Part shown: in pieces, positions 34,733 to 43,576 of the stretch
How positions within the stretch are numbered: the stretch's first letter is position 1
Layout: each line of letters starts with the position of its first letter
From: Candidatus Thermochlorobacteriaceae bacterium
GTDB lineage: Bacteria; Bacteroidota; Chlorobiia; Chlorobiales; Thermochlorobacteraceae
Direction of reading: 5' to 3'
Length of the DNA: 64,000 nt
Assembly: GCA_029263855.1 (NCBI GenBank)
Contig: JAJUFC010000012.1
Location: forward strand, 1-64,000
Made by a program: the position numbers and the translations under genes
The notes under the pieces: generated by a model
The model's database searches: none
Told to the model about the DNA's origin: nothing
What the model saw: only the letters and a program-made list of their open reading frames with translations

Positions 34733-35707
34733 ATGATAAAAGCGATTCAAACAGGACTGAAAAAAGCGAAAACGCATTGGCAAATCAGCGCGCTCGTTTA
34801 TGCGCTCAACTTCGTTTTTGCGCTTGGCTTTGCGATGGCGTTCAAAAATGTTCTCGCCGACGAGTTCGCATTCCGCGACGTTTCGCGGCGATTGCTGGAA
34901 GGATTTGACTTCACGTTTCTTTCCGATATGAACTACGCAAGCGGGAGCGTTACGTCGCTGTTCAAAACGCTGAATTGGCTCGTTGCGGGCTACATTCTGA
35001 CGAGCGCGTTTCTGTCGGGCGGCATTATTGCGTCGCTACGGCGCGAAGAGTTTTCGTTGCCCGATTTCTTCGCCGATTCGGCGCGCTATGTCGGGCGGTT
35101 CGTCGCGCTGTCGGCGTTTTTCGCGCTCACCGTGCTTGCGCCGATCGTGGTGGTTGCGATTTTTTCGGCGATTGGAAACGCAATGTCGGAAAGCGCGATC
35201 AGCGAAGCGCCCGTGATGATATGGACGGTGGTCGGAATTGGGCTTGGCGCGATAACGCTCGCGTTTTTTTATCTCGCGTTTGAAGTGGCGAAGTTTGAAG
35301 TCGCGTGCGAAAACAAGAAGCCGTTTCGAGCCTATATGAGCGCGTTCAAAATCACGTTGAAAAACATTGCGTCGTTCTTTGGCATTATGCTGGCGTTTCT
35401 TCTATGCGTTGGCGTGATTGGTAGCGTCTTGCATTTGCTTGCGCCAAAGGGCGAAACAGGCGCAGGCGTGTTCGCGCTGGCGTTGATGCAACAGGCGTTG
35501 GTCGCAAGTCGCGTGTTCTTTCGCGTGGCGACGATGGGCGCGCTGTTGGAGAAGTATCGCGAAGTCAGACCTAAACAAGAACTCGCTGAAACGCCAAGCG
35601 AGCCTGTTTCAGAAACCACAGAGCCGATTCAAGAGCCTGAACCAACCAAGCAAGCGCCTGAAAACGCAGGCGACGCGGAAATTAAGTCGGAGCAGGAAAC
35701 CAAGTAG
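34733..35707 (+). CDS. Integral membrane protein of unknown function
   Basis: The 324-residue protein has roughly six hydrophobic segments, including ISALVYALNFVFALGFAMAF, LVAGYILTSAFLSGGIIASL, FVALSAFFALTVLAPIVVVAIF, TVVGIGLGAITLAFFYLAF and FFGIMLAFLLCVGVIGSVLHLL. A hydrophilic, proline- and glutamate-rich tail of about 50 residues follows (ETPSEPVSETTEPIQEPEP) and is probably cytoplasmic and disordered. It resembles generic inner-membrane proteins of the DUF4013/YciC kind, but I cannot assign a family. It follows the M1 peptidase gene by 15 bases and probably shares its transcript. Confidence 0.7.
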   Translation: MIKAIQTGLKKAKTHWQISALVYALNFVFALGFAMAFKNVLADEFAFRDVSRRLLEGFDFTFLSDMNYASGSVTSLFKTLNWLVAGYILTSAFLSGGIIASLRREEFSLPDFFADSARYVGRFVALSAFFALTVLAPIVVVAIFSAIGNAMSESAISEAPVMIWTVVGIGLGAITLAFFYLAFEVAKFEVACENKKPFRAYMSAFKITLKNIASFFGIMLAFLLCVGVIGSVLHLLAPKGETGAGVFALALMQQALVASRVFFRVATMGALLEKYREVRPKQELAETPSEPVSETTEPIQEPEPTKQAPENAGDAEIKSEQETK

Positions 35708-35764
35708 CCACGCTCTTTTGGAGTCTGCGCTTTCGCGCGGAACGACTGCGGGCGATGAATTGTG

Positions 35765-35842
35765 GATTCTTCGCTTTGCTTCGCGTCGTTCAGAATGACC
35801 GCGCGCCTTGTTTTTCGTCATTCCGAGCGTTAGCGAGGAATC
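35765..35842. repeat. Imperfect inverted repeat of the GATTCYTCGC...GTCATTCYGAGCG type
   Basis: In the 184-base gap before the phosphohexomutase gene, 35765-35799 (GATTCTTCGC to GAATGAC) is matched in reverse by 35817-35842 (GTCATTCCGAGCG to GAGGAATC). This belongs to a class of small palindromic intergenic repeats seen in many unrelated bacterial genomes. No second copy was noticed in this window. Confidence 0.6.
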
Positions 35843-35891
35843 TATAAAAAGCGAAATGAGAAGCGTTAAATGTTTTGTCTAACATCTGAAT

Positions 35892-37328
35892 ATGAAAATC
35901 AAATTTGGAACATCAGGTTGGCGAGCGATTATCGCCGACGAATTCACGTTTGAAAATCTCACGCTCGCGCTCAAAGCGATTTTGAGATACTTGCGCGAAG
36001 AGAACTTAAATAGCCTCGTCATCGGACGCGACACGCGCTTTTTGGGCGAAGAGTTTTCAAAACTTGCGGCGCAATTTTTCGCGACCAACGGCGTGCAAGT
36101 CTTCCTGTGTGAGCGCGACGCGCCCACGCCCGTCATCAGTTACGAAATCCGTCGACGCAAAGCGGGCGGCGGCATCAACTTTACGGCATCGCACAATCCG
36201 CCTGAATATCAAGGCTTGAAATTTTCAACGGCGGACGGCGCGCCTGCGCTTCCTGAAATCACGAAAAAATTCGAGCGGTATTTCGACGAACTCTACGCCG
36301 CTCACAAGCAACAGCCAATTCGCGAGCCGTTGGAATCGTTTGAAAAGCTCGTCGCTGAAAAGAAAATTGAAATCATCAACCCAAACGAGCCGTATTTGCG
36401 ACGCATTGCCGAAATCGTCGATGCGAAGGCGATTGCGGAATCAGGAATTAAAGTCGTTTATGACGCGATGTATGGCACGGCGCGCGATTACACCGATAAA
36501 TTTTTGCGCAATCTCGGCGTTGAAGTCGAGACAATGCACGCCTACCGCGACGTCTATTTCGGCGGGCGCGCGCCCGAACCCTCCGAAGAACGCATTCCCG
36601 AACTCATCGCTCGCGTCAAGGAGCGTGGCGCGAAGGGCGAGTTCGTTATCGGCATTGCTAACGATGGCGACGCCGACCGCTACGCCGTCGTTGACGCAAC
36701 GGGAACTTATTTGCAAGCCAATCAACTGCTTGCCATTCTCTTTCATTACGCCATCAAGCACAAGCCCGAGTGGAAAGGGTGCGTGGTCAGAACGCTCGCA
36801 ACGACGCACCTTATCGATGCCATCGCGAAAAAAGAAAACATCAAACTCTACGACGTGCCTGTGGGATTCAAGTATATCGGCGAGATTATGATGCGCGAAG
36901 ATATGATTGTCGGCGGCGAGGAATCCAACGGACTTTCCGTGTATCAGCACATTCCCGAAAAAGATGGCGTGCTGGCATGCTTGCTATTCGTGGAAATCAC
37001 GGCAAGAACCAAACAGCCGCTTTCGGCGTATCTGAAACGGCTCTACGAAGAGTATGGCTATTTCTACGCTACGCGCGAAAACTTGCGCCTGACTGATGAA
37101 AAGAAAAACGCATTGCTGGCGAAACTTCAAACCGACGCGCCGAAACACATTGCAGGCAAAGAAGTAAAAATAATCGATAAGCGCGACGGCGTGAAAATGA
37201 TTTGTGCCGACGGCTCTTGGCTCTTGGTGCGATTCAGCGGCACCGAGCCTGTCGTCCGATTTTATGCCGAGTCGTTCTCCGAAAAAGAAACGGCGGAAAT
37301 CCTTGCATTTGCTAAATCGCTGATTTAA
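35892..37328 (+). CDS. Phosphoglucomutase/phosphomannomutase family protein
   Basis: This is a 478-residue alpha-D-phosphohexomutase. It begins KFGTSGWRAIIADEFTFENL. The phosphoserine loop is FTASHNPPEYQGLK (Ser100), the metal site is GIANDGDADRYAVVD, the sugar-binding loop is GGEESNGLSV and the phosphate-binding end is RFSGTEPVVRFYAES. It interconverts hexose 1- and 6-phosphates; the GEESNG loop is shared by glucose- and mannose-using members, so the substrate stays open. It is preceded by an inverted repeat and followed within 50 bases by the second TPR kinase gene. Confidence 0.93.
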   Translation: MKIKFGTSGWRAIIADEFTFENLTLALKAILRYLREENLNSLVIGRDTRFLGEEFSKLAAQFFATNGVQVFLCERDAPTPVISYEIRRRKAGGGINFTASHNPPEYQGLKFSTADGAPALPEITKKFERYFDELYAAHKQQPIREPLESFEKLVAEKKIEIINPNEPYLRRIAEIVDAKAIAESGIKVVYDAMYGTARDYTDKFLRNLGVEVETMHAYRDVYFGGRAPEPSEERIPELIARVKERGAKGEFVIGIANDGDADRYAVVDATGTYLQANQLLAILFHYAIKHKPEWKGCVVRTLATTHLIDAIAKKENIKLYDVPVGFKYIGEIMMREDMIVGGEESNGLSVYQHIPEKDGVLACLLFVEITARTKQPLSAYLKRLYEEYGYFYATRENLRLTDEKKNALLAKLQTDAPKHIAGKEVKIIDKRDGVKMICADGSWLLVRFSGTEPVVRFYAESFSEKETAEILAFAKSLI

Positions 37329-37330
37329 GT

Positions 37331-37381
37331 ATGACGACGAACAAAACACTTTGGCGAGACAACTCAAAAACGAGATGCTGA
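37331..37381 (+). other. Possible 16-codon upstream reading frame overlapping the TPR kinase start
   Basis: ATG at 37331, two bases after the mutase stop, opens a frame encoding MTTNKTLWRDNSKTRC. It ends at TGA 37379-37381, overlapping the kinase ATG at 37375 in another frame. It could couple translation or be chance. Confidence 0.2.
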
Positions 37382-39303
37382 AGACCGAAGACACCATAGA
37401 ACAAAGAGTGGAAGACCTCATCAAAAGTGCAACGCTTTCAGATAAAGCAACTGTCCAAGAGCGGCGCGACGCCTTGAAAGCGTGCGACGAAGCCGTGCGC
37501 CTTGCCACAGAGGCAAACTACTTACTCGGTAAAGCCAAAGCCCTCAAACTCAAAGGCATTCATCACATCTTGCTGTCGGAGTTCAAGGAAGCGTTGGACG
37601 CATTTTTGCAGGAAGAAAAAATCCGCCGTCAAATCGGTGATGCGTTAGCACTGGCTAATGCGATTCACAATGTTGCCAACACTTATCACTATCTCAACAA
37701 TCTGCAAAAAGCCATGATGCTTTATTTGGAAGCAATGCAGAAGTTTGAGAGCCTCAACGAACTTGGACGGTTGCGTTCTGTTTACAACAACATTGGTTGG
37801 CTTCATTTCAAAATTGGAAACTATGCTGAGTCGCTCGATTACTATCTCAAATGCCAAAAAATTGCCGAAGAATCGGGTGATAAAGCTGACTTGGCGCAAG
37901 CCTTAAATGCGATTGGCACGGTATATCAAAAAATGAACGACTTCGAGCAGGCGCTTGCTTTTTACTTCAAAAGTCTAAAACTCTCGGAGGAAATTGGCTT
38001 AGACGAGGGCAAAGGCATGGCATTTGGCAATATCGGCATTGTGTATTATGAAATGAAGCGATACGAAGAAGCCCTTGAAGCGAACTATCAAAGCAAACAA
38101 ATTTTTGAAGACATTGACCACACGTATCACCTTTCTATGGCGTTGGCAAGCATTGCCGCGTGCTACGAAGCCTTGAAGATGGAAAGCGAGGCTCTCTTCT
38201 TTTATGAAGAAAGTTTGAGGGCGGCAAAAAAATCAGGCAACGTGCAAGTAGAAGTGGAAGTTTTGCAGAAGCAAGCAGGGTTATTACTCAAACGCAACGA
38301 AAAAGAAGATGCCCTGCACTTGCTTCGCAACGCGCTTCGAATCGGAAAAAAAGCGCAACTGAAAAACAACCTTCTGCAAGTGTATCGGCTGATAGTCGAG
38401 GCCTATCGGGCGCTTGGCGATTTTGAATCCGCGCTTTCGGCGCACGAAAGTTTTTATGAGCTCGAAAAAGAACTCTTCAACGAGGAATCCAACCGCAAAA
38501 TTCGCAATATGCAACTTGCCTTTGAACTTGAACAAGGCAAGCGCGAAATGGAATTGGAAAAGCAAAAAAACGCGGAATTGACGCGGCTCAACGCGGAGCT
38601 TTCGGAAGCGAATCGATTGAAAACTGAACTCTTGGGCATTGCCGCACACGACCTTAAAAATCCGCTTCAATCGATTTTAGGGTTTGCGGAACTCATCAAG
38701 GAGCGCACCAAAGATGCTTTTGCGCAACAATATGCACAGCGAATCCGCGCCGCGTCGGAGCGAATGGTGGAAATGATTGTGCTACTGTTGCAAGATGCGG
38801 CAATGTCGCAAGGAAAAATCGCGCTGAATCTTTCCGAAGTCAGTGTCAGCGAACTTTGTGAGTCGGTTGTTGAGTTTTATCGACCGCGCGCCGAAGAAAA
38901 GTCGCAACGCTTGGAAACGGAAATTGAGCCGAATTGCGTCATTTTGGGCGATAAGCGGTATCTGTTTCAAATTATGGAAAACTTGATTAGCAACGCGATT
39001 AAGTATAGCCCGAACGGAAAGAAAATCACGCTAAGTTTGCGGCGGATTGATACCGAAAAAGTAATCCAAATTGCAGTCAGTGACGAAGGTCAAGGTTTGA
39101 CAGAAGAAGACAAATCCAAACTCTTTAGAAAGTTTCAGCGGCTTTCGGCAAAGCCTACGGGCAATGAAAGTTCAACGGGGTTGGGACTGGCGATTGTTAA
39201 AGAACTCGTTGAATTGCATCACGGCAAAATCTGGGCAGAGTCGGAGGGGAAAAATAAAGGCGCAACCTTTTTCATACAGATTCCAATTTTTCAAAACGCA
39301 TAA
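37375..39303 (+). CDS. TPR-repeat sensor histidine kinase (no adjacent response regulator)
   Basis: The product has about 642 residues and no membrane segment. TPR units fill residues 60-390 or so (SVYNNIGWLHFKIGNYAESLDYYLKCQKI; AFGNIGIVYYEMKRYEEALEANYQSKQI). A coiled coil (EQGKREMELEKQKNAELTRLNAELSEANRLK) joins them to HisKA (LLGIAAHDLKNPLQS) and an HATPase domain (NAIKYSPNGKK, DEGQGL, STGLGLAIVKELVELHHG). The catalytic half is very like that of the kinase at 8.8-11 kb. No response regulator lies nearby, so it is an orphan. I start at ATG 37375 (MLKTEDTIEQRV); a TTG 24 bases upstream is the other option. Confidence 0.88.
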   Translation: MLKTEDTIEQRVEDLIKSATLSDKATVQERRDALKACDEAVRLATEANYLLGKAKALKLKGIHHILLSEFKEALDAFLQEEKIRRQIGDALALANAIHNVANTYHYLNNLQKAMMLYLEAMQKFESLNELGRLRSVYNNIGWLHFKIGNYAESLDYYLKCQKIAEESGDKADLAQALNAIGTVYQKMNDFEQALAFYFKSLKLSEEIGLDEGKGMAFGNIGIVYYEMKRYEEALEANYQSKQIFEDIDHTYHLSMALASIAACYEALKMESEALFFYEESLRAAKKSGNVQVEVEVLQKQAGLLLKRNEKEDALHLLRNALRIGKKAQLKNNLLQVYRLIVEAYRALGDFESALSAHESFYELEKELFNEESNRKIRNMQLAFELEQGKREMELEKQKNAELTRLNAELSEANRLKTELLGIAAHDLKNPLQSILGFAELIKERTKDAFAQQYAQRIRAASERMVEMIVLLLQDAAMSQGKIALNLSEVSVSELCESVVEFYRPRAEEKSQRLETEIEPNCVILGDKRYLFQIMENLISNAIKYSPNGKKITLSLRRIDTEKVIQIAVSDEGQGLTEEDKSKLFRKFQRLSAKPTGNESSTGLGLAIVKELVELHHGKIWAESEGKNKGATFFIQIPIFQNA

Positions 39304-39315
39304 ACACAACTTAGT

Positions 39316-39663
39316 ATGCAACTCAAAGACATGGCGGGAATGCTCAAACAAGTTCAAGAAATGAGCAAAAAGATGGAAGAGATTCAGCGTGAACTGGCAA
39401 AAAAGAACGTAACAGCCGACGCAGGCGGCGGAATGGTGAAAGTAACGGCGAACGGAAAGCATGAACTCGTCAAAATTGAAATTGAAAAAGAGTTAATCAA
39501 TCCTGATGAAGTCGATATGCTTCAAGATTTAATCGTTGCCGCCGCCAATAAAGCCCTTGCCGAATCGGCGAAAATGGCGCAAGAAGAAATCGCCAAAGTA
39601 ACTGGCGGAATGATGGGCGGCGCAAACTTGGATATGCTTAAAGATTTAGGACTTGGTGGATAA
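39316..39663 (+). CDS. YbaB/EbfC family nucleoid-associated protein
   Basis: This is a 115-residue protein with the YbaB pattern: helical N-terminus ([22 protein letters not shown]), central strands ([23 protein letters not shown]), and helical end ([33 protein letters not shown]). It forms dimers that bind and bridge DNA. In many genomes it sits by recR and dnaX; here it follows the TPR kinase by 12 bases and precedes the hrcA operon. Confidence 0.92.
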   Translation: MQLKDMAGMLKQVQEMSKKMEEIQRELAKKNVTADAGGGMVKVTANGKHELVKIEIEKELINPDEVDMLQDLIVAAANKALAESAKMAQEEIAKVTGGMMGGANLDMLKDLGLGG

Positions 39664-39782
39664 AACCATGTCGCGCTTGTGAACTTTTGTCAGAACCCTC
39701 TGAAAATTTCGCCGATAAGTTAACTTCGGCACAACCTTTGAAGATTCCATAAACAGAACATCAAAACAGGTAGTCAAATGGA

Positions 39783-40835
39783 ATGGCGGCAAAAGAACTG
39801 AATGAACGAGAGCGAGAAGTTCTCGAGTTGATTATTCAGAACTTCATCTTAACGGCGAATCCCGTCGGGTCGCGATTCCTTGCAAAACATTCGGATTTGG
39901 GGCTTTCCGATGCCACGATTCGCAATGTGATGGCAGACCTTGAAGAAGAAGGCTACATTACGCATCCGCATACGTCGGCAGGAAGAATTCCGACCGACAA
40001 AGGCTATCGATTGTATGTTAATGATATGATGCGTGTCGGACAACTGCCGCAAAACGAGCGTCTTAAAATTGACCAAAATATCGAACAACTTGTTGCGAAT
40101 CGTACGACCCAATCCGATGACATTTTGAGAATGTCATCTAAAATTTTAGGGCACATCTCGAAGCAAATCGGAATCGTGCTTTCGCCTAAACTCTCGACGG
40201 GCGTGTTTGAAAAATTGGAGATGGTTGCGCTCTCATCAAGCAAAATTATGGTCATCATCTCGATTCGCTCAGGCTTGGTGAAAACGATTATGCTTGAAGT
40301 TCGCGTCGAAATTTCACGCCAAAAATTGGACGAGCTTTCCCAAGTCCTCAATGAGCGTCTTTCAGGATTGACCTTAGAAGAAATCCGACAAACCTTTGCT
40401 GAGCGCGTCGCCGACTACGAAGATACCTCGGGAATGCTCCGAATTTTTCTCGATTCCGCCGATAAAGTTTTCGACGAACAGCCTCAAACCGAACGGATTC
40501 ACATCGCGGGCAAAGAGAACATCTTAGCCTATCCCGAATTTGAACAGCCCGAAAAAGTGCGCGGCATTATTGAACTCGTAGAAAATGAAAAGGTTATCGT
40601 GCATCTGCTTGAAGAATCGATGCCAACGGAAATGAACGATTCCGTGAGCATTCGGATTGGAAAAGAAAACTTGGAGAGCAAGATAAAAGAGTGTAGCATC
40701 GTTACGGCGCAATATAGCGTGGGCGACGCCATCGGCACGGTGGGCGTGATTGGACCAACGAGAATGAACTACGCCAAAGTCGTCCGCGTCATCGATTACA
40801 TCGCCAAGCGGCTATCTCAAACGCTCTCGTCATAA
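39783..40835 (+). CDS. hrcA: Heat-inducible transcription repressor HrcA
   Basis: The 350-residue protein has the N-terminal winged helix (LNEREREVLELIIQNFILTANPVGSRFLAKHSDLGLSDATIRNVMADLEEEGYITHPHTSAGRIPTDKGYRLYV) that defines HrcA, then the GAF-like dimerisation domain and inserted segment. HrcA represses chaperone genes by binding CIRCE (TTAGCACTC-N9-GAGTGCTAA). I see no CIRCE element in the 119 bases upstream. It is the first gene of hrcA-grpE-dnaJ, with grpE 33 bases later. Confidence 0.95.
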   Translation: MAAKELNEREREVLELIIQNFILTANPVGSRFLAKHSDLGLSDATIRNVMADLEEEGYITHPHTSAGRIPTDKGYRLYVNDMMRVGQLPQNERLKIDQNIEQLVANRTTQSDDILRMSSKILGHISKQIGIVLSPKLSTGVFEKLEMVALSSSKIMVIISIRSGLVKTIMLEVRVEISRQKLDELSQVLNERLSGLTLEEIRQTFAERVADYEDTSGMLRIFLDSADKVFDEQPQTERIHIAGKENILAYPEFEQPEKVRGIIELVENEKVIVHLLEESMPTEMNDSVSIRIGKENLESKIKECSIVTAQYSVGDAIGTVGVIGPTRMNYAKVVRVIDYIAKRLSQTLSS

Positions 40836-40868
40836 CGAACTTTAATTCAAATCAATCAACGTCAAATC

Positions 40869-41444
40869 ATGTCCGAAGAACTGAAAATCGAAGTCAGCGA
40901 AGGCGAAGCGAAGATAGAAGCGTCGGAAACTCCTGCGACAGAAACGGAGAAATCCGAGCTGGAAACGCTGAAAGAAAAACTTGCGCAAGCGGAGCAAGAA
41001 CGCGACTCGTTCAAAGACCAACTTTATCGCAAAGCGGCGGATTACGAAAACTTCCGTCGCCAAAAAGAGCGCGAAGCGGCGGCGTTTCTGAAATTCGCCG
41101 AAGAAGGTATTATTAAAAAACTATTACCAACGCTCGACGATTTAGAGCGCGTGATTAAAAACGCAGATAAATTTTTAGCGGACAACCCCGACGCCAAAAT
41201 TTATGTCGATGGCGTCAAACTTGTTCAGCAAAAACTGTTCAAAATGTTAGAAGAGCGCGGCGTAACGCGCATTGAATCGCTCGGCAAAAAGTTCGACGTC
41301 GACTATCACGAAGCCTTAACGCAAATGCCGAAAAGCGATGTCGAGCCTGAAACAATTGTTGACGAATTTGAAGCAGGGTATATGCTCCACGACAAAGTGA
41401 TTCGCCACGCTAAAGTCGTGGTTGCCAAAGAAGTAGAAAATTAA
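40869..41444 (+). CDS. grpE: Nucleotide exchange factor GrpE
   Basis: The 191-residue protein has a disordered acidic start, a long coiled coil (LETLKEKLAQAEQERDSFKDQLYRKAADYENFRRQKEREA) and the C-terminal beta wing (GVTRIESLGKKFDVDYHEALTQMP, then GYMLHDKVIRHAKVVVAK). It releases ADP from DnaK. dnaK itself is not in the window. It lies between hrcA and dnaJ, 21 bases from dnaJ. Confidence 0.96.
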   Translation: MSEELKIEVSEGEAKIEASETPATETEKSELETLKEKLAQAEQERDSFKDQLYRKAADYENFRRQKEREAAAFLKFAEEGIIKKLLPTLDDLERVIKNADKFLADNPDAKIYVDGVKLVQQKLFKMLEERGVTRIESLGKKFDVDYHEALTQMPKSDVEPETIVDEFEAGYMLHDKVIRHAKVVVAKEVEN

Positions 41445-41465
41445 CCTAACCAACAGCGAAAAGTT

Positions 41466-42638
41466 ATGGCAACGTCCAAACGAGATTACTATGAAATTTT
41501 AGGCGTTCCTCGTTCTGCAAGCATCGATGACGTCAAAAAAGCGTATCGCAAATTAGCGATGCAATATCACCCCGACCGCAATCCGAACAGCAAAGCGGCG
41601 GAGGAAAAGTTCAAAGAAATCAACGAAGCATATGAAGTGTTGAGCAACGAGGAAAAACGCGCGCGCTACGACCGATTCGGGCACGCGGGCGTTGGCACGT
41701 CTGCCGCTTCCGATGGCGGCAATCCCTTTGCCGGACGCGGAAATATGGACGATATTTTCAGCGCGTTCAGCGATATTTTCGGAAGCCAATTCGGCGAAAC
41801 ATTCGGCGAAACCAGCGGACGACGCCGCTCTCGACAACGCGGCGTGCCCGGCTCCGACCTAAAAATCCGTCTTAAACTCACCCTCGAAGAAATCGCCAAC
41901 GGCGTCGACAAAACGCTCAAAGTCAAAAAGCAAAAAACTTGCGAAGTCTGTAACGGCACGGGTTCAAAAAACGGCAGTTACGACACTTGCCCGACTTGCA
42001 ACGGCGCGGGCGAAGTGCGTCAAGTCTCCCGCACGATGTTCGGTCAGTTCGTCAACATCACCACCTGCCCAACCTGCAACGGCGAAGGCAGAATCGTCAA
42101 AGACAAATGCGCCGCATGTAGTGGCGAAGGGCGCGTTCAAGGCGAAGCCACGATTAAAGTCTCCATTCCCGCCGGCGTGATGGAAGGCAACTACATTCCG
42201 CTACGCGGACAAGGCAACGCGGGCTTACGCGGTGGCGCGGCAGGCGACTTGCTCGTCGTCATCGAAGAAGAACCGCACCCCTATTTCACCCGCGAAGAAG
42301 ACAACATCGTGTATCATCTCAACATCAACTTCGCCGACGCGGTCTTGGGCGCGAAAGTGAGCGTGCCAACGCTCGAAGGCTCGATGGTCGTCGAAATTCC
42401 GCCCGGCTCCGCGTCAGGAAAAGAAATTCGATTGACCGAAAAAGGCATCAAGCATCTCAATAGTTACGGACGCGGCGACCAAATCATTCGGCTCAACATC
42501 TACGTGCCGAGCCAAGTCAGCTCCGCCGACAAAGAACTATTGAAGCAACTGCGTCAGTCGCCAAACCTCAACCCGTCGGCTAAGCACAACGGCAAAACGT
42601 CGCCGTTTGAAAAGGTCAAAGACGTGTTCGGCTTTTGA
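41466..42638 (+). CDS. dnaJ: Chaperone protein DnaJ
   Basis: This is a 390-residue type I DnaJ: J domain with HPD (35-37), Gly/Phe-rich segment, cysteine-rich zinc domain with four CxxCxGxG repeats ([32 protein letters not shown]), two beta-barrel substrate domains and a dimerisation tail. It delivers unfolded clients to DnaK and stimulates its ATPase. It is the last gene of the heat-shock operon and is followed by a hairpin terminator. Confidence 0.97.
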   Translation: MATSKRDYYEILGVPRSASIDDVKKAYRKLAMQYHPDRNPNSKAAEEKFKEINEAYEVLSNEEKRARYDRFGHAGVGTSAASDGGNPFAGRGNMDDIFSAFSDIFGSQFGETFGETSGRRRSRQRGVPGSDLKIRLKLTLEEIANGVDKTLKVKKQKTCEVCNGTGSKNGSYDTCPTCNGAGEVRQVSRTMFGQFVNITTCPTCNGEGRIVKDKCAACSGEGRVQGEATIKVSIPAGVMEGNYIPLRGQGNAGLRGGAAGDLLVVIEEEPHPYFTREEDNIVYHLNINFADAVLGAKVSVPTLEGSMVVEIPPGSASGKEIRLTEKGIKHLNSYGRGDQIIRLNIYVPSQVSSADKELLKQLRQSPNLNPSAKHNGKTSPFEKVKDVFGF

Positions 42639-42655
42639 GCAACAAAAAAACGGTT

Positions 42656-42684
42656 GCCGCGAGCAATATCGCGTGGCTATTTTT
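42656..42684 (+). terminator. Probable terminator after dnaJ
   Basis: GCCGCGA (42656-42662) pairs with TCGCGTGGC (42669-42677) with a 2-base bulge around a 6-base loop. A T-rich stretch (42680-42684) follows. Confidence 0.55.
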
Positions 42685-42708
42685 CTTCATCAGTGAACGG
42701 GAGGTATT

Positions 42709-43539
42709 ATGTCGGAAGATCAGCAAGAACTATGGACTCGATTAAATGCTTACAAGCTTGATGCCGTAGATGCAGAACTTCCGTTCTCAAAGCGACTGGC
42801 TCGCGAAAACAATTGGACGGAGCATTACGCCAAGCGCGTGATGAATGAATACAAACGTTTTGTGTTTCTCGCGCTCGTGTCCAATCACCCCGTTACGCCT
42901 TCCGATGAAATCGACCAAGTTTGGCACCTTCATCTTATTTACACCAAAGCCTATTGGGAAGAGTTTTGCAAAGAGGTGATTCGCGCGCCGCTTCATCATC
43001 ACCCCACAAAAGGCGGAAAAGCGGAAGGGGATAAATTCCGAAAGTGGTATGCCAGGACGAAACAAGCCTATCTTGAAACGTTTGGAGAAGAACCGCCAAG
43101 CGACATTTGGAAAAATGAGCATGAGCGATTCGCGCTTGCGCCGCACTTTAAGCGAATCAATACAAAGTCAAACTGGATTATCCCGAAACCGCCTCGCTTC
43201 AAGCGACTGAACATCGTCGTTGCCGTATTGCTCGCATCGGTGGTTTCATTCTTCAGTTGCGTGAGCGAATCAAAGCAAGCGAATGACAGCCAGATAGCCA
43301 CGGTTATTGGAATTTCAGGCATAATTATTGGACTTGTGTTTTTGATGGTCTTATTGGGAGGCATTTTCTTTGCATTCAAAGGTCAAACCAAAGCGCAAAA
43401 AGGCAAAGGCAGCACGGGCGGAACAGGGTGCGGAGGAGGTTTTGATTCAGGAGGAGACACAGACAATAGCGATGGAGGTAGCGGAGATGGCGGAGATGGC
43501 GGAAGTGGGTGTAGCGGATGCGGCGGATGCGGTAGTTGA
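42709..43539 (+). CDS. GRDP-like (glycine-rich domain protein-like) membrane protein with Gly/Cys-rich tail
   Basis: Residues 1-150 of 276 match the glycine-rich-domain-protein-like family (PF07173 type): NEYKRFVFLALVSNHPVTPSDEIDQVWHLHLIYTKAYWEEFC, then APLHHHPTKGGKAEGDKF, then FGEEPPSDIW. Two hydrophobic segments follow (about 170-185 and 196-222). The last 45 residues are almost only Gly, Ser, Asp and Cys, ending GSGCSGCGGCGS. The conserved WHLHL and HHHP histidines could bind metal; this is inference. The molecular function is unknown in bacteria. It has a strong ribosome-binding site (GGGAGG) and its own unit between the dnaJ terminator and the MBL gene. Confidence 0.8.
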   Translation: MSEDQQELWTRLNAYKLDAVDAELPFSKRLARENNWTEHYAKRVMNEYKRFVFLALVSNHPVTPSDEIDQVWHLHLIYTKAYWEEFCKEVIRAPLHHHPTKGGKAEGDKFRKWYARTKQAYLETFGEEPPSDIWKNEHERFALAPHFKRINTKSNWIIPKPPRFKRLNIVVAVLLASVVSFFSCVSESKQANDSQIATVIGISGIIIGLVFLMVLLGGIFFAFKGQTKAQKGKGSTGGTGCGGGFDSGGDTDNSDGGSGDGGDGGSGCSGCGGCGS

Positions 43540-43576
43540 GTAAAACTTCAATTAATTGCTTAAACCTGAATGAGAA

